From positions 1 to 64,000 of the forward strand of contig CAYSPG010000017.1 of assembly GCA_964432885.1 (NCBI GenBank): a DNA stretch of 64,000 nt, given 5' to 3'. The position numbers and the translations under genes were made by a program. Positions 17,873 to 26,979 of the stretch are shown here, piece after piece (position 1 is the stretch's first letter; every line of letters begins with the position of its first letter). Below the pieces are notes generated by a model. That model was not told the origin of the DNA. It saw only the letters and a program-made list of their open reading frames with translations, and did no database searches. This DNA is from CAYSPG01 sp964432885 (GTDB taxonomy: Bacteria; Bacteroidota; Bacteroidia; AKYH767-A; OLB10).

Positions 17873-19401
17873 TGACTAAGAATTTTTTCATTGCAATTGT
17901 ATGTACGCTTATAGTTAGTATTGTTTCATCATGCACGTACGAAAAACCCGAAGTTTCCGAAGCAACCAACCCAACGTGCAATGACTACCCTGATGAAGTG
18001 GCTGCCATACTTGTAAACAAATGCGCCACTGCCGGTTGTCATAACTCAAAAAGTTACGAGGCATCCAGCGGGCTTGATCTTTCAAACTGGGCTGCCATGA
18101 AAAAAGGAAACTATTCGGGCGCAGTTGTAATTCCAGGCAATACCGAATACAGCACGCTTTTTACTTTTTGCAATACGTTTGATGATTTAGGATTTACCGG
18201 GCAGTTGCCAAAAATGCCCGTGAATAAACCACCTCTTTCGCATGATGAAATGGTTACCCTAAAAAGCTGGATTAACGATGGCGCAAAAAACCGTTGTGGT
18301 GAGTTGATGTTTCCGTTTGATGCATCGCGCAGAAAATTTTTGGTAACCAACCAGGCTTGCGACCAGATAGAAGTGTTTGATATAAAAAGTCGAAGTGTAA
18401 TGAAGTTTTTTGAAGTCGGGCATTTTGCGGGAGCCACTCCTCCTGAGTCGCCACATGCAGTGCGCTATACACCTGATGGAAAATATTATTTGATTGCTTT
18501 TTATTCAAGCCTTAATGATACAAGTGGGGGCGGGAGCACTCCGCGCAATTTTATTCAGCGTTTTGATGCAGTTACCGATGAATTTATTGATGAAGTGGAT
18601 ATTGCAAAGTCACAATCTTTTCCCTTCCCTGTATCGGGCCGATGGGGTTTGGTTGCCATTAGTCCCGATTCAAAAAATGCTTATGCAGTTGATTATGATA
18701 ATCATCGAATTGCCAAAATAAATTTAATGGGTGCAATGACTTCAGTTACTACCAACTCAATAATTGATTTTTCTACCCCACATGGTGCTGCCGTAAATCA
18801 GGATGGTAGCAAGTTGTATATTACCGATCAGGACAATGGATGTATTTATATTGCATCAACAACTTTTCCAGACATTAATTTACCGCCACAAAAAATTTTA
18901 ATGCCTTCTGGTTCATCACGTGGGCACGAAATAATTTTTTCACCCGATTATTCCTACTACTTTGTTACCTGCGAATCGCCTGCCCAGGTGCTTGTGTATA
19001 ATACAAGCAACAACATCCTTACTGCTACAATACCTGTAGGACTTTTACCACAGGAATTTTCGTTATCAAACACAAAACCGTATTTGTTTGTAAGTTGTAC
19101 TGACGACCCGTATAACGGCACCAAAGGTTCGGTATGTGTTATTGATTACAACAGTTTAACTTTTGTAAAAAAAATAGCCACAGGCACCAATCCTCATGGA
19201 CTTGTGGTTGACGATATTGAAAATGTAGTTTATGTAGCCAACCGTAATGTGGATGCTTCAGGTTCCACCCCACATCACAGTGCATCATGTGCCGGACGCA
19301 ATGGCTACCTCACCATAATTGATATGAACACACTTGAACTTGTACCTGGATTTAAATATGAGTTGGGCGTAAATCCGTATGGAATGGCCATAATGCCATA
19401 A
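17869..19401 (+). CDS. Lipoprotein with cytochrome-c-like CX4CH domain and YVTN-type beta-propeller
   Basis: A 510-aa lipoprotein (lipobox VSSC, Cys22). Residues about 37-147 resemble a small class I cytochrome c: haem motif CATAGCH (52-58; four residues between the cysteines instead of two) and a likely distal Met116 in LPKMPVN followed by PLSHDEMVTLKSWINDGA. Residues about 148-510 form a YncE/YVTN-like propeller (VRYTPDGKYYLI, VAISPDSKNAYAVD, AAVNQDGSKLYITD, GTNPHGLVVDDIENVVYVANR, LGVNPYGMAIMP). It overlaps the upstream FG-GAP gene by 4 bp. The arrangement suggests an outer-membrane redox or ligand-sensing lipoprotein that works with the two exported propellers; this is inference. Confidence 0.85.
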   Translation: MMTKNFFIAIVCTLIVSIVSSCTYEKPEVSEATNPTCNDYPDEVAAILVNKCATAGCHNSKSYEASSGLDLSNWAAMKKGNYSGAVVIPGNTEYSTLFTFCNTFDDLGFTGQLPKMPVNKPPLSHDEMVTLKSWINDGAKNRCGELMFPFDASRRKFLVTNQACDQIEVFDIKSRSVMKFFEVGHFAGATPPESPHAVRYTPDGKYYLIAFYSSLNDTSGGGSTPRNFIQRFDAVTDEFIDEVDIAKSQSFPFPVSGRWGLVAISPDSKNAYAVDYDNHRIAKINLMGAMTSVTTNSIIDFSTPHGAAVNQDGSKLYITDQDNGCIYIASTTFPDINLPPQKILMPSGSSRGHEIIFSPDYSYYFVTCESPAQVLVYNTSNNILTATIPVGLLPQEFSLSNTKPYLFVSCTDDPYNGTKGSVCVIDYNSLTFVKKIATGTNPHGLVVDDIENVVYVANRNVDASGSTPHHSASCAGRNGYLTIIDMNTLELVPGFKYELGVNPYGMAIMP

Positions 19402-19497
19402 GCCCACTATTCTTTTTGATTTCTTTTTGTTTTCAAAAAATCGCTAAACACAACAAACAATTAATTTTCTCTTTCCATTATTCAATACTTTAGCAGC

Positions 19498-19902
19498 ATG
19501 AAAAGGCCAATACGCGTATTAATAGCTAAAGTGGGTTTAGACGGGCATGACCGTGGAGCAAAAGTTATTGCATCTTTTTTGCGCGATGCAGGTATGGAAG
19601 TAATTTACACCGGCTTACGGCAAACACCACAAATGGTGGTAACCGCAGCCTTGCAGGAAGATGTGGATGTAATTGGTGTATCCATTCTTTCGGGCGCACA
19701 CATGACGGTTTTTCCAAAAATTATTTCGCTTATGCGCGAAAATAAAATGGATGATGTGCTACTTACCGGAGGAGGAATTATTCCTGATGCGGATATGAAA
19801 AAACTAAACGAGATGGGCGTGGGCAAACTTTTTGCACCGGGCACCGATACAACAGTTATAGTTGATTATATAAAGCACACCGTTGCACAAAATCGTAAGT
19901 AA
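19498..19902 (+). CDS. Stand-alone cobalamin-binding subunit (methylmalonyl-CoA mutase C-terminal domain type)
   Basis: 134 aa equal to just the B12-binding Rossmann domain of acyl-CoA mutases. The lower axial His17 lies in DGHDRG (15-20); SILSGAH and LLTGGGIIP are the other cofactor-contacting loops. Such separate small subunits pair with a large TIM-barrel subunit in methylmalonyl-, isobutyryl- or hydroxyisobutyryl-CoA mutases. No large subunit or MeaB-like G protein is in the window. The upstream TACTTTAG (19486-19493), a near match to the -7 consensus, lies only 4 bp from the ATG, so the mRNA may be leaderless. Confidence 0.88.
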   Translation: MKRPIRVLIAKVGLDGHDRGAKVIASFLRDAGMEVIYTGLRQTPQMVVTAALQEDVDVIGVSILSGAHMTVFPKIISLMRENKMDDVLLTGGGIIPDADMKKLNEMGVGKLFAPGTDTTVIVDYIKHTVAQNRK

Positions 19903-19908
19903 TATTTT

Positions 19909-20217
19909 TTAGGCCTGCGCTGTTGGACCACCAAAGTTTAATGGTATTCCCATTCCTTCAACTTGTTTTATGGTGCCGTGTATAGCTTCGTATTTCTGAA
20001 TATTTTCATTTAATGCTCCAAGCAATCGTTTTGCATGTTGTGGTGTAAGCACAATGCGCGATTTTACTTTTGCCTTAGGAACACCCGGCATTACACGTAT
20101 AAAGTCAACAACAAATTCAGAATTGCTGTGGGTAATTATGGCTAAGTTGCTGTAAATTCCGTCAGCCATGTCTTCGGTTAACTCAATGTTAAGTTGATTT
20201 TCTTTTTTTTCTTCCAT
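19909..20217 (-). CDS. DUF3467 domain protein
   Basis: Small cytoplasmic protein of the DUF3467 family, common in Bacteroidota and of unknown function. Family signatures are LNIELTEDMADGIYSN, HSNSEFVVDFIRVMPG, AKVKSRIVLTPQHAKRLL and ALNENIQKYEAIHG. I place the start at the ATG at 20217 (MEEKKENQ, 102 aa), which matches the usual family opening; the frame stays open to 20238 and would add seven basic residues. The gene begins 23 bp after the recJ stop on the same strand and is probably cotranscribed with it. Confidence 0.85.
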   Translation of the reverse strand: MEEKKENQLNIELTEDMADGIYSNLAIITHSNSEFVVDFIRVMPGVPKAKVKSRIVLTPQHAKRLLGALNENIQKYEAIHGTIKQVEGMGIPLNFGGPTAQA

Positions 20218-20240
20218 TTTTCTTTTTTTTCGTAACAAAA

Positions 20241-22004
20241 TTAAACAACCATGTTGGATGCACTGTTGCTTTTTTGGCTGTGTAGGTTTGTTTGGTTAAT
20301 AAATTTTAAATCTTTAATGTTTAATTGAAGTGATGTAAATCCGTTAAACTTATTTTCTTCAACATGATAGCAAACATCAAAACATTTTCCTTTTTCAATT
20401 TCGGGGTGATGCTCACCAAGCTGAAATGCAATACTGTCAAAAGCAGTTTTGTTTCCATTTTGTTGCAATGAAAGTTTAAGATGATTGTTACCAACAATAC
20501 GTCCCATACCTTTATCTTTTACACTATTGGTTAAAAAAACAGGAGCCATGTTACCAGGACCAAACGGAGCAAACTGTTTTAAAATATTATAAAACGAAGG
20601 CGTTATATCTTTTAAGTCAATGGTAGCATCAATTTCAACTTCTGGAGTAAGCATGTAATCCTGAATGGTAGAGGAAACTACCTCCTCAAATTTTTGAATA
20701 AACTTTTCGATGTTATGTGGAAACATGGTAAGGCCTGCAGCATACATATGCCCACCAAACTGGTCAAGCAAAGGTGCGCATGCTTCAATGGCATTATAAA
20801 CATCAAAGTCTTTTACCGATCGGGCAGAGCCTGCGATTTGACCGTTTGACATGGTAAGCACAACAGTGGGCCGGTAAAATTTATCTGTTAAACGTGATGC
20901 TACTATTCCTATCACACCCTTATGCCACTTGGGATTATACACCACCGTTGATTTACGGTTTGCAAAATTTTTATCGTTGCTTATAATCTCAAGTGCTTCC
21001 TCGGTTATAGTTTTGTCAACATCGCGCCTGTCTTCGTTTTTTTTGTTAATTCGTTCGGTATTAGATTTGGCAATGGCAGGATCGTTTGAAATTAAAAGTT
21101 CCACCGCATGTTTGCCATGCTCCATTCGGCCGGCTGCATTTATACGGGGTGCTATAAGGAACACTACATCATTAACAGTAAGTTCGCGTTTATAACCACC
21201 GGCATCAAGTATAGCTTTTATTCCAGGACGAGGATTTGCATTTAACGTTTTAAGTCCAAAATGGGTAAGAATTCTGTTTTCGCCCGTAACAGGAACAATG
21301 TCGGCTGCTATGCTGATGGCCACCAGATCAAGGTATTTTTCTATTTCAGCAAATGGAATATTGTTTTTTTGGGCGTAAGCCTGCACCAACTTAAATCCTA
21401 TACCACAACCTGGAAGTTCCTTGTAGGGATATTCACAGTCGGTACGTTTTGGGTCAAGTACAGCCACAGCATCAGGAATTACAGCACCTGGGCGATGATG
21501 ATCGCAAATTATAAAGTCAATATTTTTTTGTTTGGCGTAATCAACTTTCTCCATCGCTTTTATGCCACAATCCAATGCAATAATTAATGAGTACCCATTT
21601 TGTTTAGCAAAGTCAATACCAGCTATAGATACACCATACCCTTCGGTATTGCGGTCGGGAATGTAAAATCCACAGTGCTGAAATTTGTCGTTAAAAAAAG
21701 TGTAAACCAAAGCAACTGCGGTGGTGCCATCAACATCATAATCGCCATACACCAGCACCTTTTCTTTTTTATGGATTGCCTGCTCGATGCGCGCAATGGC
21801 CTTGTGCATATCGGCCATCAAAAATGGATTGTGTAGTGCATCAAGAGAAGGACGAAAAAAACTTTTTGCTGAATCAAAACATCTAATGCCGCGTTGTACT
21901 AAAAGCGTAGCAAGCACATGGTTTATGTTTAGCTGTTTTGATAAAGATTCGGCTATCTCCTTATCGGCTTGCGGTTTTAGTACCCATCGTTTATCCATTA
22001 GCAA
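20241..22004 (-). CDS. recJ: Single-stranded-DNA-specific exonuclease RecJ
   Basis: 5'-3' ssDNA exonuclease of the DHH superfamily, used in RecFOR recombination, mismatch repair and base excision. Motifs: GDYDVDGTTAVAL (motif I), ALDCGIKA, CDHHRPG (DHH), RINAAGRMEHG (DHHA1 region), then IVASRLTDKFYRPTVV and GSARSVKDFD. A C-terminal OB-fold part follows (LKLSLQQNGNKTAFDSIAFQLG). The 587-aa length is typical. The start could be either of two Met codons two residues apart (22004 or 21998). A consensus -7 box lies 35 bp upstream. Confidence 0.96.
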   Translation of the reverse strand: MLMDKRWVLKPQADKEIAESLSKQLNINHVLATLLVQRGIRCFDSAKSFFRPSLDALHNPFLMADMHKAIARIEQAIHKKEKVLVYGDYDVDGTTAVALVYTFFNDKFQHCGFYIPDRNTEGYGVSIAGIDFAKQNGYSLIIALDCGIKAMEKVDYAKQKNIDFIICDHHRPGAVIPDAVAVLDPKRTDCEYPYKELPGCGIGFKLVQAYAQKNNIPFAEIEKYLDLVAISIAADIVPVTGENRILTHFGLKTLNANPRPGIKAILDAGGYKRELTVNDVVFLIAPRINAAGRMEHGKHAVELLISNDPAIAKSNTERINKKNEDRRDVDKTITEEALEIISNDKNFANRKSTVVYNPKWHKGVIGIVASRLTDKFYRPTVVLTMSNGQIAGSARSVKDFDVYNAIEACAPLLDQFGGHMYAAGLTMFPHNIEKFIQKFEEVVSSTIQDYMLTPEVEIDATIDLKDITPSFYNILKQFAPFGPGNMAPVFLTNSVKDKGMGRIVGNNHLKLSLQQNGNKTAFDSIAFQLGEHHPEIEKGKCFDVCYHVEENKFNGFTSLQLNIKDLKFINQTNLHSQKSNSASNMVV

Positions 22005-22038
22005 TATTGATTAAAATAAATCCGCAACAATAATTTTG

Positions 22039-22046
22039 CAAATGTA
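22039..22046 (-). promoter_or_regulatory. Candidate -7 promoter box for recJ
   Basis: On the minus strand TACATTTG followed by CAAAATT matches TAnnTTTG, 35 bp before the recJ ATG. The plus strand reads TAATTTTG at 22031-22038, but no plus gene follows. Confidence 0.5.
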
Positions 22047-22103
22047 AATTTATGAAAATACCGCTGACCTAAAAGAGGGATAAGTTATTGACACCAGCAA
22101 ATA

Positions 22104-24020
22104 CTACACTTTTACTTTTACATTAAGCGCACTAAGTACGGCATTTATAATGGCGTTTTTGTCAAAATTACATTCTGCATAAAGTTCTTTTTGTTCGCCA
22201 TGTTCGATAAAGCGGTCGGGTATGCCAAGGCGGGTAATGTCGGCAGCGTATCCGTTATCAATCATAAATTCGGCAATGGCGCTTCCCATTCCGCCTTGCA
22301 GGCAGCCATCTTCAACGGTAATAATTTTTTTGAAGTTTGAAAAAACTTCGTGTAACAGCATTTGATCAAGTGGTTTTACAAAGCGGATATCGTAATGGGC
22401 AGGATAAATGTTTTTGGTTGCAAGTTCATCGCAAGCGGCTATGGCAAAGTTGCCGGGATGACCAATGGTAAGTATTGCCACCTCATCGCCACCGCGTAGT
22501 TTGCGGCCTGTGCCCACAGGTATGGCTTTAAAAGGTGTTTTCCAATCAATCATTACACCATTGCCACGGGGATAGCGTATGCAAAACGGCCCCATGTTAT
22601 CGTGCTGCGCGGTAAACATAAGGTTGCGAAGTTCTTCTTCGTTCATAGGTGCAGACACAATAATGTTTGGTATGCAGCGCATGTAAGCCAAATCAAAAGC
22701 GCCATGGTGTGTGGGGCCATCGGCACCTGCAATTCCTCCTCTGTCAAGACAAAAAACAACATTTAATTTTTGAAGCGCCACATCATGCACCACCTGGTCG
22801 TAAGCCCGCTGCATAAAGCTGGAGTAAATGTTGCAAAACGGGATCATGCCTTGTGTGGCAAGTCCGGCAGAAAATGTAACGGCATGTTGTTCGGCAATGC
22901 CTACGTCAAAAGCTCGGTCGGGCATGGCTTTCATCATTATGTTTAACGAACAGCCCGAAGGCATGGCAGGTGTTATTCCAACAACCTTTGAATTTTTTTC
23001 TGCAAGTTCAACCATGGTATGTCCAAATACATCCTGATATTTGGGAGGTTGCGGGGCTGTATTTTGGGGTTTAAAAATTTCGCCACTTATTTTATCAAAC
23101 AATCCAGGTGCATGCCACTTGGTTTGATCCTGTTCAGCAAGTTTAAAGCCTTTGCCTTTTATAGTAAGACAATGAAGAATTTTTGGGCCGGGAATTTTTT
23201 TCAGGTCATCCAGAACTTTGGCAAGGTGGTTAACATCGTGCCCATCAATAGGACCAAAGTACCGAAAGCGTAATGACTCAAACAGATTGCTTTGTTTAAG
23301 CAAAGCTGATTTAACAGCGCCCTCAATTTTTTGTGCAATTGCCTGTGCATTGGGACCAAATTTGCTTATTACTCCAAGGGCTTTCCACAATTCATCTTTT
23401 ACCTTATTGTAAGCATGAGATGTGGTGATGTCGGTTAAATATTCTTTTAGTGCACCCACGTTTGGGTCAATGCTCATACAGTTATCATTAAGTATTACCA
23501 ACAGGTTGCTGTTTTCTACTCCGGCATGATTAAGTGCTTCAAAGGCCATGCCGGCTGTCATGGCACCATCGCCTATTACGGCAATGTGTTGGCGGTTTTT
23601 ATCATTTTTAAGCCGCGATGCCACACTCATACCCAGCGCAGCTGATATAGATGTGGAAGAATGACCAACACCAAAGGTGTCGTACTCACTTTCTGAACGT
23701 TTTGGAAAACCACTAATGCCCTGATAAATTCTATTGGTATGAAAAACGTTTCTGCGACCGGTTAAAATTTTGTGTCCGTAAGCTTGATGACCAACGTCCC
23801 AAACAAGTTGGTCGGCAGGGGTATTAAATATGTAATGCAATGCAACCGTAAGCTCAACAACACCAAGGCTTGCTCCAAAGTGCCCTCCATTTACCGAAAC
23901 AATATCAATAATAAATTGTCGCAATTCGTTACAAACCTGCTGTAGTTGCTCAGGTTTTAATTTGCGTAAATCTTCTGGGGTGTTTATTTTTTCTAAAAGT
24001 TCGCCCGGTTTTATTTGCAT
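22104..24020 (-). CDS. dxs: 1-deoxy-D-xylulose-5-phosphate synthase
   Basis: TPP-dependent condensation of pyruvate and glyceraldehyde 3-phosphate to DXP, the first step of the MEP isoprenoid pathway. Visible: GHQAYGHKILTGR, FGVGHSSTSISAALGM, the TPP/Mg2+ motif GDGAMTAGMAFEALNHAG ending in NDNCMSID, GIAEQHAVTFSAGLA (catalytic Glu region), and RGGIAGADGPTHHGAFDLAY. At 638 aa it is full length. It lies upstream of recJ on the same strand but is separated by a recJ promoter box, so it is probably its own unit. It has its own -7 box. Confidence 0.97.
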   Translation of the reverse strand: MQIKPGELLEKINTPEDLRKLKPEQLQQVCNELRQFIIDIVSVNGGHFGASLGVVELTVALHYIFNTPADQLVWDVGHQAYGHKILTGRRNVFHTNRIYQGISGFPKRSESEYDTFGVGHSSTSISAALGMSVASRLKNDKNRQHIAVIGDGAMTAGMAFEALNHAGVENSNLLVILNDNCMSIDPNVGALKEYLTDITTSHAYNKVKDELWKALGVISKFGPNAQAIAQKIEGAVKSALLKQSNLFESLRFRYFGPIDGHDVNHLAKVLDDLKKIPGPKILHCLTIKGKGFKLAEQDQTKWHAPGLFDKISGEIFKPQNTAPQPPKYQDVFGHTMVELAEKNSKVVGITPAMPSGCSLNIMMKAMPDRAFDVGIAEQHAVTFSAGLATQGMIPFCNIYSSFMQRAYDQVVHDVALQKLNVVFCLDRGGIAGADGPTHHGAFDLAYMRCIPNIIVSAPMNEEELRNLMFTAQHDNMGPFCIRYPRGNGVMIDWKTPFKAIPVGTGRKLRGGDEVAILTIGHPGNFAIAACDELATKNIYPAHYDIRFVKPLDQMLLHEVFSNFKKIITVEDGCLQGGMGSAIAEFMIDNGYAADITRLGIPDRFIEHGEQKELYAECNFDKNAIINAVLSALNVKVKV

Positions 24021-24363
24021 ACGTGTAATTAACAGGGCAAATGTACTAAAAAGGGAGGGGTTTTAATGCATTGAAATTGCAGGAACAATAAGAAAACTAT
24101 TATTGATTATAAGCCAAATAAACTTATACCTTTCTATTAATATAGATACCATGGATTAGCATGACATGATTTTGAAGTAAAATCAATAGAGAGTAAGTTA
24201 TTTATACCTGAAAAAGATATTTTACCTGACTACAATGCATTAAATATATAATTAGCTCCAAAATAAACCAAAGCAAATTGTTTTTCTATTTTTACTGCCT
24301 ATAAAAAAGCTGTCTTTTAAAAATCACACACCCCATTAAACAACTTTATATATCTATAATAGA
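24021..24363. other. Intergenic spacer dxs/pepP (343 bp)
   Basis: Divergent spacer. It holds the dxs -7 box and probably the pepP promoter (ATATATCTATAATAG just before the ATG, no good consensus). A 28-codon open stretch (24168-24251) has coding-like composition but is preceded by an in-frame TGA and matches nothing I recognise. No tRNA or hairpin terminator seen. Confidence 0.6.
24038..24045 (-). promoter_or_regulatory. Candidate -7 promoter box for dxs
   Basis: TACATTTG on the minus strand followed by CCCTG, 18 bp before the dxs ATG. Exact TAnnTTTG match; no -33 TTG seen. Confidence 0.5.
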
Positions 24364-25659
24364 ATGAACATAAAATACCAACCCATTTCAAACAAACTTT
24401 TTATCGATAACCGTAAAAAATTTGTGGCTGCCTTAAAGCCAAAGTCTATTGCTATTTTTAATTCCAATGATGAAATGCCCCGCAGTGGCGACCAAAATTT
24501 TACATTCAGGCAAAATGCCGACTTGTTTTACTTAACCGGTATAGACCAGGAAGAAAGCATTCTTGTAATTTTTCCTGACAGCCCATTACCCCAGTACCGC
24601 GAAATTTTATTTGTACGTAAAACCAATGAGCATATAGCAGTATGGGAAGGTCATAAATATACTAAGGAAGAAGCACGCGCCACTTCAGGCATCCAGTCGG
24701 TTTACTGGACCGAAGATTTTAACTCCATTGTTCCCATGCTAATGCATCACACACAAAATGTGTATGTAAACATAAACGAAAACGACCGCCATTCAACCGA
24801 AGTGCCTTATCGTGATATACGTTTTGCACGCCAATGGCGCGATAGGTTTCCGGGCCATAACTTTGAACGTTGTGGACAAATTATGTCACTATTACGATCC
24901 GTAAAACATGAGTTGGAAATTGCACTAATACAAAAAGCCATCGATGTTACCGAGAGCGCTTTCAGACGTGTGCTCAAGTTTGTAAAACCCGGTGTTATGG
25001 AGTATCAGATTGAAGCGGAAATAATTCATGAGTTTATAAACAACCGCTGCAGCGGACATGCTTACAACCCAATCATCGCATCAGGAAAAAGCGCTTGTGT
25101 ACTTCACTATAATCAAAACAACCAACCTTGTAATGATGGCGATTTGCTGTTAATGGATTTTGGCGCTGAGTATGCAAACTATGCCGCAGACCTTACGCGT
25201 ACCATACCTGTAAACGGAAAATTTACGCAACGCCAAAAAGATGTTTACAATGCTACATTACGTGTAATGCGCTCTGCCACCAAAATGCTGGTGCCGGGTA
25301 ACACAATTGAAAAATATCATGCCGAAGTAGGATTGCTTATGCAAGAAGAATTAATAAAACTTGGATTGATTACTGCCGATGATGTAAAAAAACAAAACCC
25401 TGATTTACCCGCCTACAAAAAATATTTTATGCATGGTACATCACACTTTTTAGGATTGGATGTGCATGATTTAGGAAACAAGTATTTACCCATGAAGGCC
25501 GGAATGGTTTTTACCTGCGAGCCTGGCATTTATATTCCTGAAGAAAACATTGGTATACGTATAGAAAACAACATACTTCTTACCGATAAATCACCCATTG
25601 ATTTAATGGCAACCATGCCTGTGGAGGTAGAAGATATTCAAGCGCTAATGCAGAAATAA
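24364..25659 (+). CDS. pepP: Xaa-Pro aminopeptidase (aminopeptidase P, M24B)
   Basis: Removes N-terminal residues preceding proline; cytoplasmic dinuclear-metal enzyme of the creatinase/pita-bread fold. An N-terminal AMP_N domain (about 1-170, with FTFRQNADLFYLTGI) precedes the catalytic domain. Metal ligands are visible in LLMDFGAEYANYAADLTRT (two Asp), HGTSHFLGLDVHD (His), FTCEPGIYI (Glu) and IGIRIENN (Glu). At 431 aa it matches the E. coli PepP size. Convergent or divergent neighbours give no operon partner. Confidence 0.94.
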   Translation: MNIKYQPISNKLFIDNRKKFVAALKPKSIAIFNSNDEMPRSGDQNFTFRQNADLFYLTGIDQEESILVIFPDSPLPQYREILFVRKTNEHIAVWEGHKYTKEEARATSGIQSVYWTEDFNSIVPMLMHHTQNVYVNINENDRHSTEVPYRDIRFARQWRDRFPGHNFERCGQIMSLLRSVKHELEIALIQKAIDVTESAFRRVLKFVKPGVMEYQIEAEIIHEFINNRCSGHAYNPIIASGKSACVLHYNQNNQPCNDGDLLLMDFGAEYANYAADLTRTIPVNGKFTQRQKDVYNATLRVMRSATKMLVPGNTIEKYHAEVGLLMQEELIKLGLITADDVKKQNPDLPAYKKYFMHGTSHFLGLDVHDLGNKYLPMKAGMVFTCEPGIYIPEENIGIRIENNILLTDKSPIDLMATMPVEVEDIQALMQK

Positions 25660-25752
25660 TAGTTGGCATTTCGTACTTTTTTTATTTTAAATTACGCACA
25701 TCGCACTGTTTATACTTAACCGTATATGCTTAGCAGCCTGTACCTTTATCAT

Positions 25753-25760
25753 TAATTTTG
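25753..25760 (+). promoter_or_regulatory. Candidate -7 promoter box for the glycan cluster
   Basis: TAATTTTG followed by CAAGG matches TAnnTTTG, 73 bp before the first epimerase ATG. The four genes that follow are closely spaced, so this may drive the whole cluster. Confidence 0.5.
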
Positions 25761-25833
25761 CAAGGCGCAACAAGCAAAAAACACTTAAACCTTTATCCGG
25801 TTTTTTTCGTAAAAACCATTTGCAAAAAGCAAT

Positions 25834-26970
25834 TTGATGAAAAAAATTTTGATAGTAGTAGGTACCCGCCCTAACTTTATAAAAATTACCCGCTTTAAAA
25901 AAGTTAATACGTTAATGGGTAATCCTTTTGAAATACGCATTGTACACACAGGTCAGCATTATGATAGTAAAATGGCTGATATATTTTTTGAACAGTTTGA
26001 GCTTGAACCCGATTTTTGGCTCGAAATTCCGCCTGCATCAGCAAACATTCAAATGGCCGAAATAATGATTAGGCTTGAAAAAGCGCTGGATGAATATCAC
26101 CCCGATTTAATGATGGTAGTGGGCGATGTAAATTCAACTTTTGCTGCTGCCCTAACTGCCAATAAAATGAACATTAAAATTGCGCATATCGAAAGTGGCT
26201 TGCGAAGTTTTGACCGCACCATGCCCGAAGAAATTAATCGGCTTCTTACCGATGAAATTACCGACTACTTTTTTGTAACCGAACAAAGCGGATATAGTAA
26301 TCTGATAAAAGAAGGCCGCAATAAAGAAAACATATTTTTTGTGGGTAATACCATGATTGATACCCTTGTAGGATTTGACAATAAAATTCAACAAAGTGAT
26401 ATATTAAAAAAGCTGGAACTAACCCCAAAACATTTTGTGCTAATGACCATGCACCGCCCTGCAACAGTTGATTTTGAAAACGGGTTAAAAAAATTACTTG
26501 ATGTGATAGAGTATATTACCAAAAAAGTAAATCTTGTATTTCCAATACATCCGCGTACGCTAAACCGAATAGAAGATTTTGGTTTGATGGACAGAATAAA
26601 ACAAAACAAAAAAATAATTTTAACCGAGCCACTGGATTATTTTGCCTTTCAAAAACTAATCAGCGATAGCGCTTATGTTATTACCGATAGCGGAGGTATA
26701 CAAGAAGAAACAACATTCAGAAAAATTCCTTGCCTGACGTTGCGTGCAAATACCGAAAGACCCAGCACCGTTGATGTAGGAACAAACGAACTGGTTCCAT
26801 TTGATATAAAAATAATTTCAAATAAAATTGAACAAATACTGACAGGAAAATATAAAAAAGGCGAGGTTCCCAAAATGTGGGATGGACATTCAACCGACCG
26901 CATACTACAACACTGCATTACCATTTTAAATGCAACGCCTAACACTCCTCAACCTATTTCAATAAGCTGA
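25834..26970 (+). CDS. wecB: UDP-N-acetylglucosamine 2-epimerase (non-hydrolysing)
   Basis: Interconverts UDP-GlcNAc and UDP-ManNAc for surface-polysaccharide synthesis. The GT-B-like fold shows GTRPNFIK, VHTGQHYD, VVGDVNSTFAAAL, HIESGLRSFDRTMPEEINR, MTMHRPATVD, and the UDP-binding ITDSGGIQEE followed by LRANTERP. At 378 aa it is full length. The KITRF in the first motif departs from the usual KMAPV. It heads a four-gene plus-strand cluster with gaps of 9, 34 and 28 bp, which suggests an operon. A second, more WbpI-like epimerase lies at 43484. Confidence 0.92.
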   Translation: MMKKILIVVGTRPNFIKITRFKKVNTLMGNPFEIRIVHTGQHYDSKMADIFFEQFELEPDFWLEIPPASANIQMAEIMIRLEKALDEYHPDLMMVVGDVNSTFAAALTANKMNIKIAHIESGLRSFDRTMPEEINRLLTDEITDYFFVTEQSGYSNLIKEGRNKENIFFVGNTMIDTLVGFDNKIQQSDILKKLELTPKHFVLMTMHRPATVDFENGLKKLLDVIEYITKKVNLVFPIHPRTLNRIEDFGLMDRIKQNKKIILTEPLDYFAFQKLISDSAYVITDSGGIQEETTFRKIPCLTLRANTERPSTVDVGTNELVPFDIKIISNKIEQILTGKYKKGEVPKMWDGHSTDRILQHCITILNATPNTPQPISIS

Positions 26971-26979
26971 TTTTTTCTG

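Noticed and set aside
25800..25833. Inverted repeat GGTTTTTTTCGTAAAAACC before the first epimerase as a riboswitch or terminator
   Set aside because: The short, AT-only stem and lack of any conserved aptamer features make a structured RNA unlikely.
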